Assembly: GCA_021785155.1 (NCBI GenBank)
Contig: JAJYGE010000190.1
Span: 1-8,615 of the forward strand
DNA from: Planctomycetota bacterium
GTDB lineage: Bacteria; Planctomycetota; Phycisphaerae; WQYP01
Direction: 5' to 3'
Length of the DNA: 8,615 nucleotides
Of this stretch, positions 1 to 5,737 are shown one piece after another (the first letter of the stretch is position 1; every line of letters begins with the position of its first letter). Both the position numbers and the translations under genes were made by a program. Under the pieces are notes generated by a model. It was not told the origin of the DNA. It worked only from the letters and a program-made list of their open reading frames with translations, and did no database searches.

Positions 1-1229
1 GATCTTACGCCCAAAATCTGAACGCGTCTTTGCGCGCTGCGAGCCGCCCCGCGCAGCATATTCTGAAACTCAAGAATATCCATCAGTCCACTGCATGAGC
101 ATGTCACCAGAATTCCGCCGGGTTTTACCACACCCATGGCCAGCTTGTTGAAATCAAAATACGTTTTACGGCCTTCGGCAAATTCATCGCGTCCGGCGAT
201 AAGCTTCGGCGGATCCAGCACCACCACGTCATAAGCCTGTCCATTGAGCTTCATCTGTCGGAGATAGGCGAAACCATCGGCGTGAACGCTCTGATATCTA
301 CTGGCGTGAATGCGATTTAAGTTAGCGTTCCGTCGGGCCAAAGCTACCGCGTCTTCATCCAAATCCACAGATGTAATATGCGCGGCTTTACCGATGGCGG
401 CGGCATAGATGCCGAAGCCTCCGGAATAGCAGCATAAATCGAGCATCCGGGCGTCAGCGGTAAACTTGGTCAGGGCCAGACGATTATCCCGCTGATCGCA
501 AAAGAATCCCGTTTTGTGTCCGGCAGCTAAATCCACTTCAAAACGCAGGCCGTTTTCCTCCACCATGCCCCGAGACTGCCCGTCCCTTATATCATCCTGC
601 CTGAGAAGAAAGCCTTCCGCACGCTGAATATGCTCATCGGATCGAAATATAACACGCTGTACGGGCAGAACCTCCAGCAGTGTATGTTTAATGCGGCCAA
701 TACGTTTGAACATCGCCATGGAAAATATTTCCACGACCGCCGCGTCCCCCAGCCGATCCACAATCAGACCCGGCAGGCCATCGCCCTCGGCATGGGTTAC
801 GCGATAGGCGTTTGTGGTTGCATCCAACCCCAGTGTCTTTCGTCGCAATTCCGCCGCCTGGGTCAGTCTTTCTTCAAGAAAGGACTCTGTCACCTCCGCT
901 GCGCTGAAGCTTAACATGCGTATGGCAATTTGCGATTGGGGGTTGAACAGCCCTACGCCAAAGATCACCCCGTCACGGTCATAAACCGTCACCAATTCAC
1001 CCGCCACCAAGCCGGGGGAAGTCTTACCCACCATCTTTTTGAATATCGAGGTGCTGAAAACCGCGTTGCGCAATTGCACCCAGGCCAGTCCGGGACGGGG
1101 AGTAAAGCCTTTAAGGCGGCTGCCGGTCGATGGCGCATCCGATTCCTGACTCACTTCGTCAGGTCTTGCTTCAACGCGCGACCTGCCGGATCGATGCGAA
1201 ACAAAATGCCGCTTACCATGTCGTTGCAT
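1..1229 (-). CDS. rlmI: RlmI-like 23S rRNA (cytosine-C5) methyltransferase, C-terminus cut by window edge
   Basis: Class I SAM-dependent RNA methyltransferase of the RlmI/YccW family, which makes m5C in 23S rRNA (C1962 in E. coli). I translated the minus strand from ATG 1229-1227 and found 409 codons without a stop or frameshift. A PUA-like RNA-binding region spans about residues 42-106. Family hallmarks follow: HAEGDGLPGLIVDRLGD (146-162), KTGFFCDQRDNR (239-250), SAM motif I LDLCCYSGGFG (263-273), DPPKL (339-343) and TCSCSGLM (376-383), whose cysteine fits the catalytic Cys of m5C enzymes. The reading frame is closed by a stop at 1248-1250, so 1229 is the first possible ATG; AGGCGG lies 4 nt upstream of it. 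Compared with family length (about 396 residues in E. coli), some 25-30 C-terminal residues should lie outside the window. The first 40 residues are an extension with no recognised motif. It is divergent from the regulator and looks functionally unrelated to the rest of the window. Confidence 0.93.
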   Translation of the reverse strand, partial: MQRHGKRHFVSHRSGRSRVEARPDEVSQESDAPSTGSRLKGFTPRPGLAWVQLRNAVFSTSIFKKMVGKTSPGLVAGELVTVYDRDGVIFGVGLFNPQSQIAIRMLSFSAAEVTESFLEERLTQAAELRRKTLGLDATTNAYRVTHAEGDGLPGLIVDRLGDAAVVEIFSMAMFKRIGRIKHTLLEVLPVQRVIFRSDEHIQRAEGFLLRQDDIRDGQSRGMVEENGLRFEVDLAAGHKTGFFCDQRDNRLALTKFTADARMLDLCCYSGGFGIYAAAIGKAAHITSVDLDEDAVALARRNANLNRIHASRYQSVHADGFAYLRQMKLNGQAYDVVVLDPPKLIAGRDEFAEGRKTYFDFNKLAMGVVKPGGILVTCSCSGLMDILEFQNMLRGAARSAQRRVQILGVR

Positions 1230-1322
1230 AAATCCGCCTGAACAATCCTATCATCGGGGGAGATTGTACCGTTTATTCGATTAATTTGGGCACACCCGCG
1301 ACGCGACGAACGACACATCAAC

Positions 1323-1351
1323 TTGTCTGCGACTTATTTCCTCTGTAAACT
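1323..1351 (+). promoter_or_regulatory. Putative promoter of the regulator gene (leaderless transcript)
   Basis: TTGTCT (1323-1328, 4/6 to consensus) and TAAACT (1346-1351, 4/6) are separated by exactly 17 nt. Transcription starting 7 nt past the -10 box would begin on the A of the regulator's ATG at 1358. No Shine-Dalgarno sequence precedes that ATG, which fits a leaderless mRNA. On the other strand, TACAAT (reverse complement of 1263-1268) is a plausible -10 box for the methyltransferase, but I see no good -35 partner. The matches are modest and unverified. Confidence 0.35.
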
Positions 1352-1357
1352 ACCATT

Positions 1358-2524
1358 ATGAGCAATACCAGTTCCGAGACCAGTACCAAACCTGAATTGC
1401 ACGTCTACCAACGGCTTTTGCTAAAGCTCCGGCAGTCGCTGGATGGACCGGAGATGCAGCCGGGCCGATTTTTTGCTTCTGAGTACGATCTGGCGCGGCG
1501 CGAAGGGGTCAGCCGCAGATCGGTCCGCCACGCCGTCGATATTTTGGTTCGCGAGGGCCGGGTCGAGCGCAGGTCGGGCAAGGGCCTGTATATTCGGCAG
1601 CCCGGTTCAGTAACCCGTTGGATACAAGTGGTGGTACCCACGCTGGCAGCGCATCTGTGCATTGAGGTCGCCGGTGGAGTAAAAACTGCGGCCTTAAAGG
1701 CCGGCGTGCGGACCCAAGTTTATGACGCCCACGGCAGTTTTGACTCCGACCTGCAGGCTCTTCGCCAGTTGCCCGAGACCGCTGCGAGCGGCGCGATTAT
1801 CTGGTCCCTGCACCACAAGCGTTTTGCGGAAGCGCTCTATGAGCTTAAGGCTGTCCGATATCCATTTGTCCTGGTGGATGAGTCGCTCCACGATATTGAG
1901 GTTCCCACCGTTTCAGCCGATAACTATCGGGGCGGTTATTTGTTGGGGCAGGAACTGCTCCAACGTGGCCACCGTAGGATTGGTTACATACGTTTTTCCG
2001 CCGACACGACCCGGCTGCGCGCACAGGGCGTGCAGGACGCGCTTATTGATGCCAATTTACTCTTCGACCGGTCGCTTAATCGTGATTTGCGGACAACCTT
2101 GATGGAGGATTCGTCCGCCGAGATCGACCGGCTTACCAGAGAACTCCTTGATCTACCGGATCCGCCAACGGCTATTTTTTATAACAACGACCATGCCGCG
2201 ATACGCGGATACGAGACTATTCGCGCCTTGGGATTGCGAATTCCAGAGGATGTCAGTGTGGTCGGGTTTGACGGCGATCCGTCGTGCCGTCTCCTGACAC
2301 CAACCCTTGCAACCATCCGCCAGCCGGCCCGGGAAATGGGAATCGCGGCCATGGAAATACTGCTGGATCTGATGGCTGAAAGCAAAGACGGTGCCAATAG
2401 TATGGCGGCAGATGATTTGCCCCATCAAGTGCTGCCCGTTACTTGGCAGGAGGGTGGGTCCATCGGCCCGGCCCCCCGTCGAAAGCCGCTTGACCACAGC
2501 CCCGGGCAAATTGAAAAAAAATAA
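1358..2524 (+). CDS. GntR-LacI hybrid transcriptional regulator (AraR-like architecture)
   Basis: DNA-binding regulator of 388 residues. Residues about 13-80 form a GntR-type winged helix: FFASEYDLARREGVSRRSVR (39-58) is the helix-turn-helix and VEGRRxGxGxY-like sequence (69-80) the wing. Residues about 87-370 are a LacI/ribose-binding-protein-like effector domain. Family positions are visible: VLVDE (171-175), SADN (187-190), R-A-Q-G-V (221-225), FYNNDHAA (274-281), PEDVSVVGFDGD (296-307), TPTLATIRQP (314-323) and a closing WQEGGSIGPA (363-372). AraR of Bacillus has the same domain order and is released from DNA by a sugar; the ligand here cannot be read from sequence. An in-frame TAA nine bases upstream makes ATG 1358 the first start, and no Shine-Dalgarno sequence is visible. 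The gene sits upstream of and co-directional with the surface and glycan-active genes, so it is the likely local regulator. The last 16 residues are a polar, lysine-rich tail. Confidence 0.93.
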   Translation: MSNTSSETSTKPELHVYQRLLLKLRQSLDGPEMQPGRFFASEYDLARREGVSRRSVRHAVDILVREGRVERRSGKGLYIRQPGSVTRWIQVVVPTLAAHLCIEVAGGVKTAALKAGVRTQVYDAHGSFDSDLQALRQLPETAASGAIIWSLHHKRFAEALYELKAVRYPFVLVDESLHDIEVPTVSADNYRGGYLLGQELLQRGHRRIGYIRFSADTTRLRAQGVQDALIDANLLFDRSLNRDLRTTLMEDSSAEIDRLTRELLDLPDPPTAIFYNNDHAAIRGYETIRALGLRIPEDVSVVGFDGDPSCRLLTPTLATIRQPAREMGIAAMEILLDLMAESKDGANSMAADDLPHQVLPVTWQEGGSIGPAPRRKPLDHSPGQIEKK

Positions 2525-2919
2525 GCACTAATCCTCCGTTTACCTCCTCCGCCTCCTTGTGATTCCGGCGTAAACAAAGATGCAACAACGCAAAGGTTGA
2601 AGGTTTTTTTCACCACAGGGCACTAGGCAATGGCCCACCAGCGATAAATTCTCACGACAAGCACCTATGGGACGTTATAAAATGAATTTTCAACAATTAT
2701 TATTTGCAATGATTCCCATGATATGTTAAAAATGCAACTGGTTATCGATACCGGTTCAGTAGAATGTGTTCCACCATCGGAGGAAATGGATTGGGGATAC
2801 TCTCGGGCAAAAAAGTTTTGATCCATAACGCGGGAATGAAACGCGGTGCAATATATGTCGATTTTAACCGCTGGGGGCCGCACGGCGGCTTAAGCGTAAT
2901 TAATAATTTTTGCATCGAC
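2525..2919. other. Long intergenic region, no convincing gene
   Basis: No ORF here has a credible start, codon pattern or protein motif. The part from about 2640 to 2750 is clearly more AT-rich than its surroundings. At 2741-2756 two short palindromes overlap: TATCGATA (2743-2750) and ACCGGT (2750-2755). The latter recurs in the promoter-proximal palindrome at 2952-2959. GGAGG at 2779-2783 precedes an ATG at 2786 by only 2 nt and opens an 11-codon ORF, too close to be a normal start. The region is best read as an upstream control region for the genes that follow. Confidence 0.5.
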
Positions 2920-2948
2920 TTGCATTGGACGGAGTTTTGGTCTATAGT
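2920..2948 (+). promoter_or_regulatory. Putative sigma70-type promoter
   Basis: TTGCAT (2920-2925, 3/6) and TATAGT (2943-2948, 5/6) are separated by 17 nt. A second TTGCAT lies at 2910-2915, exactly 10 nt (one helical turn) upstream of the first. Transcription should start near 2955, giving a leader of about 47 nt before the ATG at 3002, which has its own GGAG at 2991-2994. Promoter, leader and start are therefore mutually consistent. Confidence 0.5.
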
Positions 2949-2949
2949 A

Positions 2950-2961
2950 GGTACCGGTATC
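2950..2961. promoter_or_regulatory. Operator-like palindrome over the predicted start point
   Basis: The sequence GGTACCGGTATC is palindromic at 10 of 12 positions, with a perfect core TACCGGTA (2952-2959). It immediately follows the -10 box and covers the predicted transcription start, the usual place for a repressor site. A related half, TACCGGTT, lies at 2749-2756, 203 bp upstream centre to centre. The regulator encoded at 1358-2524 is the obvious candidate ligand, but TACCGGT also occurs by chance inside coding sequence in this window. Confidence 0.35.
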
Positions 2962-3001
2962 AGGAATCGGTTTCTTCGATTGATTGATATGGAGTATGGT
3001 A

Positions 3002-3208
3002 ATGAAAAGGCTATGGCACGCGTGCTTGTTGGTTGCTTTGGTGGCTGGTGAGTTGCCGTCGGTAGCTTTGAACACATTGGATGCGGAAATCGGCGACACG
3101 AAAACGCTCGATCAGGCCTCGGAGTTCAGCATGTTTCCGTCACAGCGTGGTGGTTGTCAACATGCCCGCCGCCGGCACCTGTCCCGATTTCCGCAGTTGG
3201 AGAGCTGA
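3002..3208 (+). CDS. Small hypothetical secreted protein, possibly a frameshifted gene
   Basis: 68 codons. The N-terminus MKRLWHACLLVALVAG followed by ELPSVA looks like a type I signal peptide: two basic residues, a hydrophobic core and a small-residue end. GGAG (2991-2994) lies 7 nt before ATG 3002, and a good promoter lies about 50 bp upstream, so the start is well supported; the in-frame ATG at 2984 is less so. After about residue 45 the protein turns into a basic, low-quality sequence (RGGCQHARRRHLSRF). In the +1 frame relative to it an open frame runs 3052-3393 with more coding-like sequence (GELISGWVLEKGG, FLSKVAALAKAGRLEF). A frameshift near 3130-3160 would join them into a protein of about 130 residues. 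I recognise no family. It could also be an untranslated leader of the PEP-CTERM gene. Confidence 0.35.
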   Translation: MKRLWHACLLVALVAGELPSVALNTLDAEIGDTKTLDQASEFSMFPSQRGGCQHARRRHLSRFPQLES

Positions 3209-3230
3209 TATCGGGATGGGTATTAGAGAA

Positions 3231-3236
3231 AGGAGG
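3231..3236 (+). other. Shine-Dalgarno-like AGGAGG without a start codon
   Basis: A perfect AGGAGG is followed by CAATAG, with no ATG, GTG or TTG at usable distance. It resembles the real site at 3379-3384 (AGGAGGCTACAATG). It may be chance, or the remains of a lost start in the 3209-3389 stretch, which otherwise holds no stand-alone gene. Confidence 0.3.
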
Positions 3237-3378
3237 CAATAGCGCGGAAGGTTTTCTCAGCAAGGTGGCTGCGTTGGCCAAGGCGGGCCGACTTGAGTTT
3301 TCTTCATGGAGCTCTCAACTTCAGATTTGCCAGCCGTGCGGTTGGCGTGGAGTGGGAGAGCAAAGTAATTCCTTTTTT

Positions 3379-3384
3379 AGGAGG
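3379..3384 (+). promoter_or_regulatory. Ribosome binding site, upstream start of the PEP-CTERM gene
   Basis: A perfect AGGAGG lies 5 nt before ATG 3390. This is the strongest Shine-Dalgarno in the window and supports 3390 as a real initiation site, although the predicted signal peptide only begins 38 codons later. Confidence 0.65.
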
Positions 3385-3389
3385 CTACA

Positions 3390-4331
3390 ATGAGTAGCAA
3401 CAAAAGTATCGTCACATCCGCCGCGGAATGTTGCGGCAAACCGTCGTCCATTCGGCTAATGGACAATCCAAACAGCTCCAATATGGAGCGGAAGGAGCCG
3501 TCTATGTTTTCCAATCGTTCAGCAATTTCGCGTGGTTGTTCTTTGGTGGCCGGAGCGCTCGCGGCTGCGGCGTGTGTCGGGTTGGCCGGAATGGCATCAG
3601 CCAGCACGATCATCTATGAGGATAGTTTTTCCGGCAGTTCTGCGGCCAACTCGCTGAACGGGGCGGCACCAACTGTGGATAATGGTACCAGCTCCACATG
3701 GACCGCCGGTTCCACCACAGGCTACAACGGATTTACTGATACTGGCAGTGCCTCGACATCCACCGGCAACGGCATCATCGCTTACCTCAATTTCCTTCCA
3801 AGCCATGGATACGTCTACACCCTGTCCGTGGGCATGCAGACAACTTCCGCCAATGCTTGGCTGGCCGTTGGTTTCATGACGAGTCCAATGATTAGCAATC
3901 GCTTTGATCAGCCGGACAGTAGCGGTGGGCCGGGTGCTACGCCCTGGGCTATGGTGTATGCTCCACCTTCCAGCGGCACCTACATTGGCTCGCTGTTTAC
4001 CGGTCCCGCGGCCACAGTTTATGGTCAAAACTTTTCCCCGCCGTCGGGTAGCAGCGCCACCGGGATTCAGGATATTTCAATTGCGCTGAATACTGGGACG
4101 GCTGCCTGGAGTTATCAGGTGTTTGATAACGGAACCGCCGTGTCGCCGGTGGAAGGGTTCCAGAATCCAAACCCGGCCATTGTTGCCGTCGGGCTGAATA
4201 CCATTGCTCCATCAGGGCAGTTCAGCAACTTTGAACTATCGTCTGCGGCCGTCCCGGAACCGGCCACGCTGGGCATGACGGGTGCCGGCGCATTGTGCTT
4301 GCTGCTGTTGAAACGTCGGAAGACGGTTTGA
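3390..4331 (+). CDS. PEP-CTERM domain surface protein, jelly-roll-like
   Basis: Exported protein of 313 residues (275 if started at ATG 3504). The C-terminus is a PEP-CTERM sorting signal: VPEPATLG (288-295), a hydrophobic helix and a basic KRRK end. In exosortase systems it directs cleavage and surface attachment, often with an exopolysaccharide matrix. A signal peptide fits residues 39-72 (MFSNRSAISRG, then an Ala/Val/Leu-rich core, then MASAS). The body, about 73-285, is rich in Gly, Ser, Thr and Asn and begins IIYEDSFSGSS, as in many concanavalin-like (LamG-like) beta-sandwich PEP-CTERM proteins; no catalytic motif is visible. Two starts have Shine-Dalgarno sites: 3390 (AGGAGG, 5 nt) and 3504 (AAGGAG, 6 nt). 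Only the second places the signal peptide at the N-terminus. The gene lies just before the pseudopilin and is followed by a strong stem-loop at 4345-4376. No exosortase gene is in the window. Confidence 0.88.
   Translation: MSSNKSIVTSAAECCGKPSSIRLMDNPNSSNMERKEPSMFSNRSAISRGCSLVAGALAAAACVGLAGMASASTIIYEDSFSGSSAANSLNGAAPTVDNGTSSTWTAGSTTGYNGFTDTGSASTSTGNGIIAYLNFLPSHGYVYTLSVGMQTTSANAWLAVGFMTSPMISNRFDQPDSSGGPGATPWAMVYAPPSSGTYIGSLFTGPAATVYGQNFSPPSGSSATGIQDISIALNTGTAAWSYQVFDNGTAVSPVEGFQNPNPAIVAVGLNTIAPSGQFSNFELSSAAVPEPATLGMTGAGALCLLLLKRRKTV
3492..3497 (+). promoter_or_regulatory. Internal ribosome binding site giving the signal-peptide-compatible start
   Basis: AAGGAG lies 6 nt before the in-frame ATG at 3504. 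Starting there places the signal peptide at the extreme N-terminus of the PEP-CTERM protein, the normal arrangement for export, and competes with the upstream start at 3390. Confidence 0.55.
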
Positions 4332-4344
4332 CGGCGGGCAACAG

Positions 4345-4376
4345 CGGGGCGGCGAAATGCGTTTATTGCCGCCCCG
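4345..4376 (+). terminator. Strong stem-loop after the PEP-CTERM gene
   Basis: CGGGGCGGC (4345-4353) pairs perfectly with GCCGCCCCG (4368-4376) around a 14-nt loop, starting 14 bp after the stop codon. No T-run follows, so it may be an atypical terminator or a 3'-end stabilising hairpin rather than a classical intrinsic terminator. Confidence 0.5.
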
Positions 4377-4406
4377 GCAAGCCGGCGGCTACGTGAGTTT
4401 GGGGGC

Positions 4407-4424
4407 GCGGGTGTCCCCACCCGC
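4407..4424. repeat. REP-like hairpin
   Basis: GCGGGTG (4407-4413) and CACCCGC (4418-4424) form a perfect 7-bp stem with a 4-nt loop. It lies within a non-coding stretch with further hairpins on either side, which suggests an intergenic repetitive extragenic palindrome. Only one copy is in this window, so repeat status is inferred from its form. Confidence 0.4.
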
Positions 4425-4438
4425 CGTTGATCGGGTGT

Positions 4439-4489
4439 GGTTGGTCCCGTGACGCAGGTTTTCGCGCCTGCGGTTCCTGATTGCCAACC
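4439..4489. repeat. Nested inverted repeat (two-tier hairpin)
   Basis: GGTTGG (4439-4444) pairs with CCAACC (4484-4489) and encloses a second perfect stem, CGCAGG (4453-4458) with CCTGCG (4467-4472) around an 8-nt loop. The nested, GC-rich form resembles mobile intergenic palindromes. No transposase or target duplication is visible. Confidence 0.4.
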
Positions 4490-4560
4490 GCCTTTACGGA
4501 TGACAACGGGAGGGCCGGTGAGATTAACTCTCTCGGTCTTCCCTTTTTCCGAAAGGCGGG

Positions 4561-4595
4561 ACTGAAAACTGAAGACTTTGCACTGAACACTGGAA
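4561..4595. repeat. Heptamer repeat cluster A, consensus ACTGAAN
   Basis: Five consecutive 7-nt units start at 4561, 4568, 4575, 4582 and 4589. Four keep ACTG and three match ACTGAAN fully; the third is degenerate (ACTTTGC). The cluster lies just upstream of the first ATG of the pseudopilin ORF (4609) and is not translated. Confidence 0.7.
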
Positions 4596-4608
4596 CACGG
4601 AATTTTTT

Positions 4609-5733
4609 ATGAAACGTCGCAATTTAGAAAGAAGGTGTATGATGTGGAATCCAGAATCCAGTATGCAGGAGCAGGAAGCAAAGGGAAACGCAGCTCTTCA
4701 AAGCTGTTCTGTCTCCTGCCTCCTGTCTCCTGACTGTGGCCTCAACGATCAACGATCAACGATCAATGATCAGAAAAAAGGAACTCCTGCGATTTTGAGG
4801 GCGGCGAAGCCGCCCGGCTCATCGCTCATTGGTCATTGGTCATTGAACCGTAAGGCGGCGTTCACCCTCATCGAACTACTTGTGGTCATCAGCATCATCG
4901 CCATCCTGATTGCCCTGTTGCTGCCGGCGCTGGCGCGGGCAAGAATTCTGGCGGAAAGAATTCAGTGCGCCTCGAACCTCCAGCAGATCGGCGTTGCCAT
5001 GCAGGAATATGCCAACGAATATCGTGGACGATATCCGCTGGCCGATGTGGGCGAATACCCCTTCCAGGATACCATCTATTGGAATCAGGAAACCTATCCG
5101 ACGGCGGGGCTGTCTTTGTTGTACTATGATTCTTTTGGCCACCAAGGTGGAAACATGATCCCATCAACCGCAAGGCCCGGCATCCTGAGCCCAACGGCGG
5201 CAGGGATGAGCCTCCTCTACTGTCCGGAAACGAGCAGCGGCCTCACCCAACAGGAGATGGTCTCACCCGCCCATTACAATGCGCAGGGGCTTGTCGACAA
5301 CTGGTATTTGCTTACCGGCTACAGCTACTGGGTCGACAGCGGGCTTAATTACAAGCCGGGTTACGATGCGGGTGTGATTGGAGGTCGATATGGGCCCCCG
5401 GTAGCGCATGGCACGATCTACTCTGGAACACTGGGGCCATGGAGTTTCATCAATGGCGACCCCGCCCACGAGCCGGCGCTGAATCCCCAATCCGGCGGCG
5501 GGACGATCCTCGTGACCGATAACGCATTGTTCACGAATAACTCCGCCACAATGGGATTCACCACCAGTTGGCCGATTCCGGGTGCCCCGTGGTCCAATCA
5601 TGTGGATGGTACCATGGGCAACTTTTTGCCCGCCGGTGAGCATGAACTCTACAACGACGGCTCCGTCCGGTGGGTGCCGATGTCCAATATCAAGGTGCGT
5701 TTTTCCGGCTTCGGAGTATTCTTTGGCTGGTAA
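4609..5733 (+). CDS. Type II secretion/type IV pilus pseudopilin-like protein (prepilin N-methylation signal)
   Basis: The ORF has 374 codons. Residues 81-108 carry the prepilin signal: RKAA, then [16 protein letters not shown] with Glu at mature position +5 (E89), a long hydrophobic helix and the typical ALARAR exit. Prepilin peptidase should cleave after A84. [21 protein letters not shown] (118-138) is the conserved helix of the large PVC-group pseudopilin family, and the C-terminus has its NDGSVRW motif (349-355). Such proteins form or decorate pilus-like fibres in the cell envelope; the function of this subfamily is unclear. The start is uncertain. ATG 4609 has no good Shine-Dalgarno; ATG 4642 has GAAGG 6 nt upstream; TTG 4843 gives MNRKAA followed by FTLIE, a classical six-residue leader. 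The first 78 codons are built largely of heptamer repeats and a hairpin and are probably not original protein-coding sequence. The gene ends just before the phosphoesterase fragment. Confidence 0.85.
   Translation: MKRRNLERRCMMWNPESSMQEQEAKGNAALQSCSVSCLLSPDCGLNDQRSTINDQKKGTPAILRAAKPPGSSLIGHWSLNRKAAFTLIELLVVISIIAILIALLLPALARARILAERIQCASNLQQIGVAMQEYANEYRGRYPLADVGEYPFQDTIYWNQETYPTAGLSLLYYDSFGHQGGNMIPSTARPGILSPTAAGMSLLYCPETSSGLTQQEMVSPAHYNAQGLVDNWYLLTGYSYWVDSGLNYKPGYDAGVIGGRYGPPVAHGTIYSGTLGPWSFINGDPAHEPALNPQSGGGTILVTDNALFTNNSATMGFTTSWPIPGAPWSNHVDGTMGNFLPAGEHELYNDGSVRWVPMSNIKVRFSGFGVFFGW
4647..4680. repeat. Heptamer repeat cluster B, GAATCCA and derivatives
   Basis: GAATCCA occurs twice in tandem (4647-4653, 4654-4660), then GTATGCA (4661-4667), then the related GGAGCA and GGAAGCA (4668-4680). 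CAGGAGCAGGA at 4666-4676 is complementary to 4714-4725 in cluster C with a single bulged base. The cluster lies inside the 5' part of the pseudopilin ORF. Confidence 0.6.
4712..4732. repeat. Heptamer repeat cluster C, TCTCCTG
   Basis: Three consecutive units, TCTCCTG, CCTCCTG and TCTCCTG, start at 4712, 4719 and 4726. They are translated within the pseudopilin ORF as a Ser/Cys/Leu-rich stretch around residues 35-42. They form the complementary arm to the end of cluster B. Confidence 0.7.
4743..4770. repeat. Heptamer repeat cluster D, CAACGAT x4
   Basis: Three perfect tandem CAACGAT units and a fourth CAATGAT start at 4743, 4750, 4757 and 4764. Since 7 nt is not a multiple of 3, gain or loss of one unit would shift the pseudopilin reading frame if translation starts upstream. 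The encoded peptide is [10 protein letters not shown], repeating every seven residues. Confidence 0.85.
4799..4815. repeat. Perfect GC hairpin between repeat clusters D and E
   Basis: GGGCGGC and GCCGCCC form a 7-bp stem closed by a GAA loop. It sits between heptamer clusters D and E, whose units are near-complementary, so the whole of 4743-4845 can fold as one long imperfect hairpin with this element inside. It is read in frame as residues 64-69 of the pseudopilin ORF. Confidence 0.6.
4827..4845. repeat. Heptamer repeat cluster E, CATTGGT, containing the candidate TTG start
   Basis: Two perfect CATTGGT units start at 4827 and 4834, followed by a partial CATTG (4841-4845). The reverse complement, unit ACCAATG, resembles cluster D with transitions. 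The last TTG (4843-4845) is in frame and would start the pseudopilin with a normal short leader. Confidence 0.75.
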
Positions 5734-5737
5734 ACGG

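Noticed and set aside
630..1241. Two plus-strand ORFs of 94 and 103 codons
   Set aside because: Both are antisense to the RlmI-like gene, which is continuous and motif-rich through this stretch.
2786..2821. 11-codon ORF after GGAGG
   Set aside because: The Shine-Dalgarno to ATG gap is only 2 nt, and it lies upstream of the supported promoter.
2764..3051. 95-codon plus-strand ORF
   Set aside because: It spans the predicted promoter and palindrome, shows no family resemblance and overlaps the better-supported start at 3002.
3597..4028. 143-codon minus-strand ORF
   Set aside because: It is antisense to the PEP-CTERM gene and has no domain features.
4561..4845. CRISPR array
   Set aside because: Repeat units are 7 nt and directly tandem with no spacers, and no cas gene is present.
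5582..5737. Longer start for the phosphoesterase fragment
   Set aside because: This part overlaps the pseudopilin C-terminus in another frame and has no similarity to the family; the in-frame ATG at 5738 or 5759 is more sensible.
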